NCBI GenBank assembly: GCA_947166165.1
Contig: CAMVDK010000002.1
Location: 1 to 37,133 of the forward strand
Direction of reading: 5' to 3'
Length of the DNA: 37,133 nucleotides
Origin: an uncultured Porphyromonadaceae bacterium
GTDB taxonomy: Bacteria; Bacteroidota; Bacteroidia; Bacteroidales; Muribaculaceae
The translations under genes were made by a program, and so were the position numbers. The notes beneath the pieces are model-generated. The model was given only the letters and a program-made list of their open reading frames with translations, ran no database searches and was not told the origin of the DNA. Below, piece by piece: positions 26,287 to 34,508 of the stretch (positions are counted from its first letter, which is position 1; every line of letters begins with the position of its first letter).

Positions 26287-28164
26287 ATGCACAACGACCT
26301 GAGCGAAATCTACCATGAGAACCAGCGCCGGCTGCTGGCGCGGCAGTCGGCCTACGACCCGCTCACGGGCGCCGGCTGCTGCGGCGAGCGGGTGCCGGTG
26401 GGCGGCGAGTGGCTGCCGCGGGCCGTGATCGACGAGGCACCGGCCTACGCCACGCTGCCCGAGCTCGAGCGCCGCCGCCTGCGCGTGCGCCACGACTTTG
26501 AATACTGGTGCGCCACGTGTGCCACCGTGCGCGACAAGACCACCGGCCGCGCGGTGCCCTTCGTGCTCAACGCCCCACAGCGGCGCCTGGCCGCCGAGAT
26601 GGAGCGCCAGCGGCTGGCACACCGGCCCATACGCGTGATTCTGCTCAAAGCCCGGCAGTGGGGCGGCTCCACGCTCGTGCAGATGTACATGGCCTGGATG
26701 CAGCTCGTGCGCCACAAGGGCTGGAACAGCCTCATCGTGGGCCACAAGCGGCAGTCGTCGCGCTCCATCAAGGGCATGTACAACCTGCTGCTGCGCCACT
26801 ATCCGGCCGAGCTGGCCGAGCTGGCCGACGGCCCGCTGGCGTTCCGCAACTTTGAGGGCGGCAACACCGTGCAGCAGCTCGCTGCGCGCGAGTGCCTGGT
26901 GGTGATGGGCTCGTCGATGAATGGCGACGACGTGCGCGGCTATGCCATCGCCATGGCCCATCTCACCGAGGTGGCCTACTGGCGCGACTCGCCGCTGCTC
27001 TCGCCCGACGACGTGATGCGCAGCGTGAACGGCACCGTGGGCCTGCTCGACGACACCGTGGTCGTGCTCGAGTCGACGGCCAACGGCATGGGCAACTACT
27101 TCCACACCGAGTGGCTGCGCGCCTCGGCCGGCAAGAGCGACAAGACACCCGTGTTCGTGCCCTGGCACGAAATCGAAATCTACCGCTCGCCCGTGCGCGA
27201 CCTGGCGGCCCTCTGGCAGACCATGGACCCTTACGAGCGGCAGCTGTGGGACGACGGCCTCACGCTCGAGCAGATACAGTGGTACCACGACAAGCGCCAG
27301 GAGGCCTCGAGCCATGCCGCCATGATGGCCGAGTTTCCCACCACGGCCACCGAGGCGTTTGCCTGTTCGGGCTTCTCGGTGTTCAACCTCGAGAGTCTAG
27401 AGCGGCTGCGTGGGCTGTGCCGACCGCCGCTCGACGTGGGCGACGTGGCCGCCGACTACTGCACGCTGCGCAACATCCGCTTCGTGCACGATGCCGTGGG
27501 GCTGTTCAAGGTGTGGTGCTTCCCGCAGCCCGACCAGCGCTATCTGGTCACCGTCGACGTGGGCGGACGCTCCGACAAGGCCGACTACTCGGTGGTGGCG
27601 GTGATACGCGTCACCGACGTGGAGCATCGGCCGCCCGAGGTGGTGGCCCAGTGGCGCGGACACATCGACCGCGACCTGCTCGCCTGGAAGGCCGCCCAGA
27701 TTGCCGAGTACTACCGCCACGCGCTGCTCGTGGTGGAGAGCAACACCTACGAGACCCACTGCAACGACCCCGGGGCCGGCAGCTTCGTGCTCGACGTGCT
27801 GCGGGGCACTCGCGTGAACCTCTATGTGCGCGACTCCGGGCGCGCGGGCTTCCACACCGACCGCAGCAACAAGTATGGCATGATCCAGTACCTGATTGGG
27901 GCCGTGCGCGACCTCACCTATGTGGAGCGCGACACGGGCGCGGTCGACGAGATGGCCGTCTACGAGAGCCGGAGCAATGGCAGCTACGCCGCGCGGCGCG
28001 GCCACCACGACGACATCCTGATGACGCGCGCCATAGCCCTGTGGGTGCTGAAAATGGAGCCCGGGCTGCGGCCGCCGCGGCGCGCCACCGTGGACAAGGG
28101 CGACCTGCCCACGCTGGCCGGTCCGCAGGTGGGCAATCTGTGGGAGGGCCTCGCGCAAAGCTGA
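26287..28164 (+). CDS. terL: Phage-type terminase large subunit (ATPase and nuclease)
   Basis: 625 residues from the ATG at 26287; an in-frame TTG at 26263 lies inside the terminator and is unlikely. TerL is the motor that packages phage DNA and cuts concatemers. Walker A-like 'KARQWGGST' is at 121-129, the Walker B/catalytic segment 'AMAHLTEVAYW' ends at 232 (Glu228), and the coupling motif 'VLESTANGMGN' follows. 'FVPWHE' marks the usual linker. The nuclease domain keeps its acidic residues: 'VTVDVGGRSDKAD' (Asp424), 'VVESNTYE' (Glu484) and 'HHDDILMTRAIAL' (Asp575/576). Nothing suggests decay. Yet no small terminase, portal, protease, capsid or integrase gene is nearby, and base composition resembles the host. 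It may be a domesticated gene or part of a remnant. The next gene starts 51 nt downstream. Confidence 0.88.
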   Translation: MHNDLSEIYHENQRRLLARQSAYDPLTGAGCCGERVPVGGEWLPRAVIDEAPAYATLPELERRRLRVRHDFEYWCATCATVRDKTTGRAVPFVLNAPQRRLAAEMERQRLAHRPIRVILLKARQWGGSTLVQMYMAWMQLVRHKGWNSLIVGHKRQSSRSIKGMYNLLLRHYPAELAELADGPLAFRNFEGGNTVQQLAARECLVVMGSSMNGDDVRGYAIAMAHLTEVAYWRDSPLLSPDDVMRSVNGTVGLLDDTVVVLESTANGMGNYFHTEWLRASAGKSDKTPVFVPWHEIEIYRSPVRDLAALWQTMDPYERQLWDDGLTLEQIQWYHDKRQEASSHAAMMAEFPTTATEAFACSGFSVFNLESLERLRGLCRPPLDVGDVAADYCTLRNIRFVHDAVGLFKVWCFPQPDQRYLVTVDVGGRSDKADYSVVAVIRVTDVEHRPPEVVAQWRGHIDRDLLAWKAAQIAEYYRHALLVVESNTYETHCNDPGAGSFVLDVLRGTRVNLYVRDSGRAGFHTDRSNKYGMIQYLIGAVRDLTYVERDTGAVDEMAVYESRSNGSYAARRGHHDDILMTRAIALWVLKMEPGLRPPRRATVDKGDLPTLAGPQVGNLWEGLAQS

Positions 28165-28215
28165 GCATCTGTTTTTTCGCATTTCCGTTCAATCATCAAA
28201 ACCTTCTATCTTATC

Positions 28216-30108
28216 ATGAACACCACCAATCTTCGCAATCATTCCACAACGGGCGGCTTCGAGGTTGTCGGCCAGCCCGTGGCCGCTGGCCAAGTGCCTG
28301 CCGGTCATAGTCTTGTGCTTGTCGACGGCAACCGTTACCTCACTGCCTCGCAAGGCCGGCTGTGGTGCGGCGGGCAGGAGCTGTGTGCCATTGCCGGCGA
28401 GCTGCTCGGGGTGCACCGCGTGGGGCCCTTTGTGGTTGTGGCCGGCACGCAGGGCGCGGTCTATCTGGCCGAGCAGGGCGGCGCGCTCGTGCCGGCCGAC
28501 GTGACGGCGGCGCGGCCATCGCTCACCCTCACCCAGCAGGCCGCCGCCCCGCTCACCGTGGGCGTGCCCGCGCTGGCCTTCGCCGAGCCTTACAGCCGCT
28601 GGCAGGCCCCTCTGCGCCAGCCCGATGTGACCGCCATCACCGCCGCGCTGCGGGCGGCCTGGACCACCGTCACCGGCCAGGCGCGCACCGCCGGCAGGCA
28701 CTATGCGCCGTGCCGCGTGCGCTATGGCGTGAGGCTCTGGGACGACTCTTACCTCTGGCTCAGCGACCCGGTGGAGCTGGGCGGCAACACCCTCGCCGGG
28801 GCGGCCTCGCTCACCGCCGAGGCCACCACCGATGGCGGCGACGTCACCGGACTCGAGGCCACCACGCTCAGCCTGCCCACGTTCACCATCGGCATTGCCG
28901 TGGGCGGCGGGGTGGGGCAGCAGTGGCGGGCGATGGTCAAGGCTGTCGACGTGCTCGCCACCGCGCCGGCCACCCTCGTGCAGTCGACGGCCGTGGTCGA
29001 CTATCACGTGCGCAACACCAGCGGTGGACAGCGCCTGGCGATGCTCGATTGGGCCTTCCCCGTGAGCTCGTTGGCGCAGGTGCAGGCCGAGCTCGACGGC
29101 AGCGCGTGGCAGGTGGTGGCCTCGACCACCGACCTCGACGCCCTGGCGCAGGGGTGCTGGCAGGACAGCGGCCACTATCCCTCCACGCCGCTCAGCGCCG
29201 CTCAGGCGCGTGCCGTCGACGAGGCCACTGCCCAGGCCTCCACGCGGCGCCTGGTGGCCACGCTGGTGTGCAACGGCCGCCTCTATGCCGCCGACGACCG
29301 TGGCCTGATGACCACCAGCCTGCCCGCCAACCCGCTCGTGGTGGAGCGCCAGTGCGTGGTGACGGGCAGCGCGGTGGTGGGTCTGGCCGCCGTGCCGCGC
29401 TCGCTCTACTCCGGAGGCTTTGGCCGCTACCCGGTCTACCTGTTCACCACCGAGGGAATCTTCGCCCTGCCGCTCACCGCCCAGGGTGCCTACGGCGAGC
29501 CACGGCTGCTGAGCCGCGAACTGCTCGCCGCCGGTATGCGCCCCGTGGAGGCCGACCGCGACGTCTACTTCACCACCGCCCGCGGCCACCTGTGCCGCCT
29601 GCGCGGCAGCGAGGCCACGGTGGTGGCACGGGGCGTGGCCATGGGCAGCATGGTGTGGGACGATGAGCACCGCGAGCTGTGGTGCCTCGACTCAATGGGC
29701 CGGCTGTGGGCGCTGCTCGACGATGGCCATCTCGACCGCCGCACGCTCACCGCCGCCCACCTCTGCAGAGCCGAGGGCCAGGCCCTGGCGGTGGAGGCCG
29801 GCGGCACTGTGCGCGACCTCACCACCGAGCAGCCGGCGGTGGTGGATGTGGAGTGGCTCAGCGACGCCGTGGCCTGCGCAGCGCCGCCCCGCGAGGTGGA
29901 GTGGCACGTGTATGGCGACCAGCTGCGGCTGCGCTTGCTCCTGCTCGGCGAGCGCGGAGTGAGCTGCCACGGGTTCATCGTCGGCGAGCTCAACGTGGAG
30001 GGGCGCTTGGGTGCTCCGCTGCGCACCCCCGTGTTCGCGCCGCCCCTGCGCACCCTGCGCCGCCACATCACCGGGCAGGCCGCCACCGGCACGCTCATCA
30101 TTCCGTGA
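28216..30108 (+). CDS. Uncharacterised protein downstream of terL, propeller-like repeats
   Basis: 630 residues, no signal peptide, so cytoplasmic or virion-type. I do not recognise the family. The C-terminal half contains recurring beta-blade-like units: 'GRLYAADDRGLMTTSL' (about 355-370), 'YPVYLFTTEGIFALPL' (about 400-415), 'DVYFTTARGHLCRL' (about 450-463) and 'RELWCLDSMGRLWALLDDG' (about 487-505). The N-terminus has similar elements ('LWCGGQELCAIAG', 'GAVYLAEQGGALV'). Propeller folds with this kind of repeat occur in phage tail-plug proteins of the P22 gp10 type, so a structural or DNA-retention role is possible, but this is only a hypothesis. It lies 51 nt after terL, probably co-transcribed, and ends before an independent promoter. 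Confidence 0.75.
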   Translation: MNTTNLRNHSTTGGFEVVGQPVAAGQVPAGHSLVLVDGNRYLTASQGRLWCGGQELCAIAGELLGVHRVGPFVVVAGTQGAVYLAEQGGALVPADVTAARPSLTLTQQAAAPLTVGVPALAFAEPYSRWQAPLRQPDVTAITAALRAAWTTVTGQARTAGRHYAPCRVRYGVRLWDDSYLWLSDPVELGGNTLAGAASLTAEATTDGGDVTGLEATTLSLPTFTIGIAVGGGVGQQWRAMVKAVDVLATAPATLVQSTAVVDYHVRNTSGGQRLAMLDWAFPVSSLAQVQAELDGSAWQVVASTTDLDALAQGCWQDSGHYPSTPLSAAQARAVDEATAQASTRRLVATLVCNGRLYAADDRGLMTTSLPANPLVVERQCVVTGSAVVGLAAVPRSLYSGGFGRYPVYLFTTEGIFALPLTAQGAYGEPRLLSRELLAAGMRPVEADRDVYFTTARGHLCRLRGSEATVVARGVAMGSMVWDDEHRELWCLDSMGRLWALLDDGHLDRRTLTAAHLCRAEGQALAVEAGGTVRDLTTEQPAVVDVEWLSDAVACAAPPREVEWHVYGDQLRLRLLLLGERGVSCHGFIVGELNVEGRLGAPLRTPVFAPPLRTLRRHITGQAATGTLIIP

Positions 30109-30134
30109 GAGGCCAGCACAGCGAAGCGTAAAGT

Positions 30135-30166
30135 TTTGTTTACTTGAAAAAATAGTTGTAATTTTG
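30135..30166 (+). promoter_or_regulatory. Promoter of the C11 protease gene
   Basis: TTTG (30135-30138), exactly 20 nt, then TAATTTTG (30159-30166), a full consensus match. The transcript would start near 30173, about 20 nt before the ATG at 30194. Confidence 0.8.
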
Positions 30167-30193
30167 CACCGCCGAATCTACAACCAAAACGCA

Positions 30194-31369
30194 ATGAAAA
30201 TCAAGTTTAAAACGCTGATAATGGCGGCATTGCTGCCGCTGCTGTGCGTCGTTGTCGCCGCTTGTGGCAGCGATGAGCCCGACCCCGAGCCCCCGGTGGT
30301 GACCCCGGCGCGGCGCACCATCCTGGTCTACATGGTGGCCAACAACAGCCTGGGCGCCGGCGGACGCGACGAGCAGGACCTCGTGGAGATGGAGCGCGCC
30401 ATCGCCGCCGGCGCGCTGAACGGCTGCCGCGTGCTGGTGTACCGCATCGGCTACAAAGAGACGCAAGCCGCCCTCACCGAGCTCACGCTCGGCGCCGACG
30501 GCGCGGCCCACCGCACCGTGCTCGAAGCCTATCCGGCTGTCGAGGCGGCCTCGGTGACTGGCGAGCGCCTGGGCGAGGTGATTGCCGACATGAAGGAGCA
30601 CGCCCCGGCCGGCGACTACGGCCTCGTGCTCTGGTCGCACGCCACCGGGTGGGCACCGTCGCTCACCACCAAGCCCTCGGACGCGCCGCAGCGCGTGTTC
30701 GGGCTCGATGCCGACCGCTCGATGCCCGTCGACGAGCTGGCGCGGGCCATCCCCGAAGGGCTCTTCAGCTGGATCTACGCCGACGCCTGCTACATGGGCG
30801 GCATCGAGGTGGCCTACGAGCTGCGCCGCTGCTGCCGCCGCTTTGTGGCCTATCCCACCGAGATTCCCGGCACCGGCATGCCCTACGACCTCACGCTGCC
30901 GCTGCTGTGCCAGACGCAGGCTGACCTCGTGGGGGCCTGCCGCGCCACCTACGACTACTACAACGCCCAGAGCGGCGCGCAGCGCACGTTCAGCGGGGTG
31001 GTGGTCGACTGCACGCAGCTCGACGCCCTTGCCGGCGTGTGCCGCCGCATCCACGCCAGCGCCGACGCCACGCCCACGCTCGGCTCGCTGCAGTGCTACA
31101 ACCTGGGCTCGTCGCGCTTCCTCTACGACTTCGACCAGTACACCACGGCCTGCACCACGTCGCAGGTGCTGCACGACGAGTTCCACGCCGCCCTCCAGCG
31201 CGTGGTGCTCGACCGCATGGCCACCCCGGCCATTTTCAACCGGTTCATCATTTTCGAATCCGCCTTCTCTGGTCTGTCGACCTACGCCCTCGGCTCCTCG
31301 CTGGGGGTCAACGAGGACTATTACCGCTCCCTGCAGTGGTATCGCGACGTCTACCCCGCAGCCCCCTGA
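30194..31369 (+). CDS. Clostripain-family (C11) cysteine protease lipoprotein
   Basis: 391 residues from the ATG at 30194, chosen because it follows a consensus promoter and begins a signal peptide (MKIKFKTLIMAALLPLLC) with lipobox 'VVAAC' (Cys24). 'GSDEPDPEP' after the Cys suggests surface export and a flexible linker. Clostripain-type enzymes cut after basic residues, usually Arg. The catalytic His is in 'LWSHATGW' (His149) and the catalytic Cys in 'IYADACYMGG' (Cys199), the standard C11 pair. 'ARRTILVYMVANNSLG' is the typical first strand of the domain. It is transcribed separately from the upstream phage-like genes. Its place on the cell surface fits protein scavenging, together with the M6 array, but a direct link is inference. 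Confidence 0.9.
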   Translation: MKIKFKTLIMAALLPLLCVVVAACGSDEPDPEPPVVTPARRTILVYMVANNSLGAGGRDEQDLVEMERAIAAGALNGCRVLVYRIGYKETQAALTELTLGADGAAHRTVLEAYPAVEAASVTGERLGEVIADMKEHAPAGDYGLVLWSHATGWAPSLTTKPSDAPQRVFGLDADRSMPVDELARAIPEGLFSWIYADACYMGGIEVAYELRRCCRRFVAYPTEIPGTGMPYDLTLPLLCQTQADLVGACRATYDYYNAQSGAQRTFSGVVVDCTQLDALAGVCRRIHASADATPTLGSLQCYNLGSSRFLYDFDQYTTACTTSQVLHDEFHAALQRVVLDRMATPAIFNRFIIFESAFSGLSTYALGSSLGVNEDYYRSLQWYRDVYPAAP

Positions 31370-31395
31370 CAGTGACGATGGTGCTGTGCCTCTGA

Positions 31396-31440
31396 AGGAG
31401 GCCACACCAGAACCAATGGTTGCTGCCACAGTGGCCTCCT
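31396..31440 (+). terminator. Hairpin after the C11 protease gene
   Basis: AGGAGGCCAC (31396-31405) pairs perfectly with GTGGCCTCCT (31431-31440) over a 25-nt loop. It begins 26 nt after the stop codon. No T run follows. Confidence 0.5.
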
Positions 31441-31470
31441 CCGGAGGCATTTCCGTCAGTTCGAGATGTT

Positions 31471-31527
31471 CCCTGGGCCACCGCTGCGCGGTGTTCCAGG
31501 GTTATTAAGATATTGCCCTCTGGGCAA
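31471..31527. repeat. Pair of compact hairpins in the intergenic region
   Basis: First hairpin: outer CCCTGG/CCAGGG (31471-31476 and 31496-31501) with inner CACCGC-TGC-GCGGTG (31479-31493). Second hairpin: TTGCCC-TCT-GGGCAA (31513-31527). A C-run and T-run (CCCCCCC, TTTTT) follow near 31534-31545. The pair could be a repeat element or a small structured RNA; I cannot place it in a known family. Confidence 0.5.
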
Positions 31528-31741
31528 ATCAACGCCCCCCCTTTTTGTGGTTTCAGTTGCGGCACCTGCAAAAGCCTGTGTCTATATCGACAACCAACAC
31601 TCGAAGAGTGTCCTTTTAGTAACCCCCCCAGTGCGACTGCACTCCGAACATCAAGCCGGTGGCAAACGCAGTAGAGCCGTCATACATGGCGGCTCGGCGG
31701 CCAGGTCAAAATGTTGCCGCGGTCACCCCGGCGAAGGTAGG

Positions 31742-31914
31742 GGCGTGACCTGTCACGCCTGGGGGCCGGGTCAAGGGATGATGGCATCACATTCGGTCAT
31801 CCGGCCATGACAGGTCATGGCCCTACTGCCGTGGTTGCCGAAGTGATTGCCGCGGTCGCCGGGTCAAAGGATGATGGCATCAGATTCGGTCACCTGGCCA
31901 TGATAGGTCATGGC
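31742..31914. repeat. Second cluster of REP-like palindromes
   Basis: One copy of the GGCGTGAC/GTCACGCC type (31742-31749, 31752-31759), one of the GGCCATGAC/GTCATGGCC type (31803-31811, 31814-31822) and one degenerate copy, GGCCATGAT/GTCATGGC (31896-31914). Flanks such as 'CCGGGTCAA', 'ATTCGGTCA' and 'CTACTGCCG' recur with them and also occur at 14734-15022. Confidence 0.8.
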
Positions 31915-31959
31915 TCTACTGCCGCGCGGGTTGGCTCGGCCGCGGAGCCGCCATGTGTG

Positions 31960-32805
31960 TCAAGTCCAGAAGGCTTTGAGTTGGTCGAGGCGTTGCTGGG
32001 CTTGGCGGCGGCCCTGGTCGTAGGTGCGCTGGAGCACGTCGGGGTCGCTGCAAATGTGGCCGATTTCGAGCGGCGGGTCGGGGCGGAACACCAGCACGCG
32101 TCCGACCGCCTCCTCGCTGGCCACATGGTCGAGCTGGGCGTTGTACATCTCGTGGCGGCGCGCCACGGTCTCCACCAGGCGCGGGTGGCGGCGGTAGAGC
32201 ATTCGCACCAGCGGCAGGATGCCGGTGGGCTGCTTGCGGTAGCCGGGCGGGCGGGTGAGGATGACCACGTTGCGGTCGTAGCCGCGCTGCTCGAAGTAGC
32301 GCAGCGGGATGGAGTCGGCCAGTCCGCCGTCGAGCAGGCGCTGGCGGCCGATGGTCACGATGCGCGCCGCCAGGGGCAGCGACGACGAGGCGCGAATCCA
32401 CTCCAGCTCTTCGCTGTCGATGTGATGGCACTGGTGGTAGACGGCCTGGCCGGTGTCCACGTCGGTGCAAACGAGGTGGAACTCCATGGGGCTGGCGGCG
32501 AAGGCCTCGGTGTCGAAGAGGTCGAGCTGCGTGGGCACGATGTGGTAGCAGAATCGGGCGTTGTAGTAGTTGCCGGTGGTGAGCAGCGACCACAGGCCGG
32601 CATAGCGGCGGTCGCCGGCAAAGCGCAGGTTGTAGCGCAGCGCGCGCCCGGGCTGGCCCGACTTGATGTTGCAGCCGAAAGCCGCCCCAGCCGACACGCC
32701 CACCACCCCGTCGGGCAGCAGGCCGGCCTCCATCATCACATCGGTGATGCCGCAGGTATACATCCCCCGCATGGCACCGCCTTCAAGAATCAATCCACGT
32801 TTCAT
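31960..32805 (-). CDS. Patatin-like phospholipase family protein
   Basis: 281 residues, no signal peptide. Patatin-like enzymes are serine lipid acyl hydrolases with a Ser-Asp dyad. The start 'MKRGLILEGGAMRGMYTCGI' carries the oxyanion-hole glycines (GGAMRG). The nucleophile elbow GVSAG contains Ser38, and the catalytic Asp is in 'LLDGGLADSIP' (Asp159). Overall shape is that of the bacterial YjjU-type branch, which is cytoplasmic and of unclear substrate. It is the last gene of the minus-strand run, 31 nt after the ComF-family gene. All key residues are present. Confidence 0.92.
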   Translation of the reverse strand: MKRGLILEGGAMRGMYTCGITDVMMEAGLLPDGVVGVSAGAAFGCNIKSGQPGRALRYNLRFAGDRRYAGLWSLLTTGNYYNARFCYHIVPTQLDLFDTEAFAASPMEFHLVCTDVDTGQAVYHQCHHIDSEELEWIRASSSLPLAARIVTIGRQRLLDGGLADSIPLRYFEQRGYDRNVVILTRPPGYRKQPTGILPLVRMLYRRHPRLVETVARRHEMYNAQLDHVASEEAVGRVLVFRPDPPLEIGHICSDPDVLQRTYDQGRRQAQQRLDQLKAFWT

Positions 32806-32836
32806 GGCCTGAAAGTTACGAAGAGTTACGAAAAGC

Positions 32837-33529
32837 CTACTGCCGTGCCATGGCCAGTGTGAACAGGCTGACGGTGACGGCTGGGATGGTGTTGAGCCAG
32901 CGTGCGCACACCTCGAGCGTGCTGCCGGTGGTCACCACATCGTCGACGAGCAGCAGGTGCTTGCCGGCCAGGCGGCGCTCCATGCCCGGCGCCAGGGCGT
33001 AGACGTGCTGGATGTTGTGCCATCGCTCGTGGGCGGAGAGGTGGGTCTGCGTGCTGTGTGGCCGCACGGCCTTGAGGGCCTGCACCACTTTGGCTCCGGT
33101 GGCGCGGGCTATGCCCTGGGCGATGTAGAGGCTCTGGTTGTAGCCTCGGCTGATGAGTTTGTCGGAGTGCAGCGGCACGGGCACCACGGCGTCGACGTCG
33201 GCGGCAAAGGCGGGCATCTGCCGCATGGCGCGCTCGGCCAGCCACCGGCCCAGGCGGGGCATGTCGCGGTACTTGATGTCGTGCAGTATGCCAGCGTAGG
33301 GGCTGGCCTTGTCGTAGTAGAAGTAGGCCGTGGCGCGCTCCACGGGCGTCTTGCCGGCAAAGAGCTGCTCCATGGCGTTGAAGGGCTGCTCGTCGAGGTG
33401 GGTGAGCGGCAACTGGGCCAGGCAGCGGCGGCAGAGCCACTGCTCGTCGGCGCCCAGCTCGTGCTGGCAGGCCGAGCACACGCGCGGCATCACCACATCG
33501 GCGGCGGCTTGCAGCCAACGCTTAATCAT
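32837..33529 (-). CDS. ComF-family phosphoribosyltransferase-like protein
   Basis: 230 residues from the ATG at 33529; this start makes 'MIKRWLQAAADVVMPRVCSAC' the usual ComF opening and overlaps the recX stop by 8 nt (ATGATTAA), which suggests translational coupling. ComF proteins join a zinc-ribbon-like Cys cluster (Cys18, 21, 33, 36) to a type I phosphoribosyltransferase domain. The PRPP loop reads 'LLLVDDVVTTGST', and 'DAVVPVPLHSDKLISRGYNQ' is the family's second hallmark. In competent bacteria ComF is needed for DNA uptake; its role in Bacteroidales is not established. Confidence 0.9.
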   Translation of the reverse strand: MIKRWLQAAADVVMPRVCSACQHELGADEQWLCRRCLAQLPLTHLDEQPFNAMEQLFAGKTPVERATAYFYYDKASPYAGILHDIKYRDMPRLGRWLAERAMRQMPAFAADVDAVVPVPLHSDKLISRGYNQSLYIAQGIARATGAKVVQALKAVRPHSTQTHLSAHERWHNIQHVYALAPGMERRLAGKHLLLVDDVVTTGSTLEVCARWLNTIPAVTVSLFTLAMARQ

Positions 33530-33998
33530 CGCTGCCGAAAGAACCGCTGACAATCCCATCGACCGCCGCATAACTCAAGTCGGACTCAAAACCACGGCTG
33601 GCGGCAAAGCGCAGCAGTGCCGCCCGTGCCAGTCGCGGCTCACGCTGGCCCACGCTGCGCCACTTGCCTAGCAGCAGGCGCAGCAGGGTGGCGCGGTAGT
33701 CCTCCTCGTTGATCTGGGCCAGGGCGGCGCGCGCGGCGTCGGCGTCGATGCCCTTCTGCCGCAGCAGGGCGGCCAGCTTGACGCGTCCCCAGCCGTTGTA
33801 GAGATGCTTGTCGTGGACAAAGGCGCGGGCATAGCGCGCGTCGTCGACAAAGCCGTCGGCCCGCAGCCGAGCCACGATGGCGTCGGCGCTGGCCGAGTCC
33901 ACCTGCCACTGCGTGAGCTTGGCGCGGATGTCGCTCTCGCAGTGCTCGCTGCGGCTGCACAGTGCCGCAGCACGGCTCATCGCTTTCTCGTCCATCAT
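33522..33998 (-). CDS. recX: Regulatory protein RecX
   Basis: 158 residues from the ATG at 33998; the next codon is also ATG and could be used instead. RecX binds and inhibits RecA filaments. The helical repeats are clear: 'AAALCSRSEHCESDIRAKL' opens the first, 'GFVDDARYARAFVHDK' the second with the family's DD-x-RYA signature, and 'GWGRVKLAALLRQKGID' follows. It starts 19 nt after the SRPBCC-like gene and its stop overlaps the next gene's start. recA is not in the window. Confidence 0.9.
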   Translation of the reverse strand: MMDEKAMSRAAALCSRSEHCESDIRAKLTQWQVDSASADAIVARLRADGFVDDARYARAFVHDKHLYNGWGRVKLAALLRQKGIDADAARAALAQINEEDYRATLLRLLLGKWRSVGQREPRLARAALLRFAASRGFESDLSYAAVDGIVSGSFGSDD

Positions 33999-34017
33999 GC
34001 GGGTGGCTAAACGCTTG

Positions 34018-34461
34018 TCACAAACTTTGATAGGGCAGCTGCGCCAGCATCTCGCCGAATTTGGCGGCTGCCTGCTCGAGCTGGTTGCCCACCATGGCGC
34101 GCATGAACACGGGCAGGTCGAGCTGCAAGGCGGCCACACTCTCGGTGTGCTGCCCGTCGATGGCGTTGAGCTCGATGACCATGTTGAAGCGCACGGGCGA
34201 CTGCGCGGCGGTGTAGACCACGCGTCCCGGGGCCTGGCTCTGCTCCGCGTCGACGGCCAGCCGCAGCTGACCCATGGGCGACTCGATGGCGATGGCATCG
34301 TCGAGAAACTGCACCTTGTCGAGGTTGGCGCGCGCCTCGTCGGGCAGGCGGTCGAGGTTGGCCTCGATGTGGCTGCGGAACACTGCCGGCGAAGCCAGTT
34401 TGCTGAAGATGGTGTCGATGTCGCAGTCGATGCGCTGCGGATTGCTCTTGTATGTCTCCAT
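34018..34461 (-). CDS. SRPBCC (START-like) family protein
   Basis: 147 residues, no signal peptide. The outline is that of the small START-like proteins found next to pyrE in Bacteroidales: 'IDTIFSKLASPAVFRSHI' (helix), 'VQFLDDAIAIESPMGQLRLAV' given by its core 'AIAIESPMGQLRLAV', 'PVRFNMVIELNAID' (strands) and a C-terminal helix 'MVGNQLEQAAAKFGEMLAQL'. These folds bind hydrophobic ligands, but no function is known for this branch. It lies 47 nt after pyrE and 19 nt before recX. The family call rests on pattern and position. Confidence 0.78.
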   Translation of the reverse strand: METYKSNPQRIDCDIDTIFSKLASPAVFRSHIEANLDRLPDEARANLDKVQFLDDAIAIESPMGQLRLAVDAEQSQAPGRVVYTAAQSPVRFNMVIELNAIDGQHTESVAALQLDLPVFMRAMVGNQLEQAAAKFGEMLAQLPYQSL

Positions 34462-34508
34462 AAATCAACTCTTTATACTCTTCTAGTCTAAAAAAAGACC
34501 CTGTCCTC

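Larger units (their letters stand above)
31370..31959. other. 590-nt intergenic region with hairpins and repeats
   Basis: Lies between the convergent C11 gene and patatin gene. It holds the hairpins at 31396-31440 and 31471-31527 and the palindromes at 31742-31914. Short open frames here have no recognisable protein character. I see no gene in it. Confidence 0.6.

Noticed and set aside
31807-32862. 351-codon plus-strand open frame
   Set aside because: Begins in the REP-like repeats and runs antisense to the patatin gene, which has intact GxSxG and DGG motifs.
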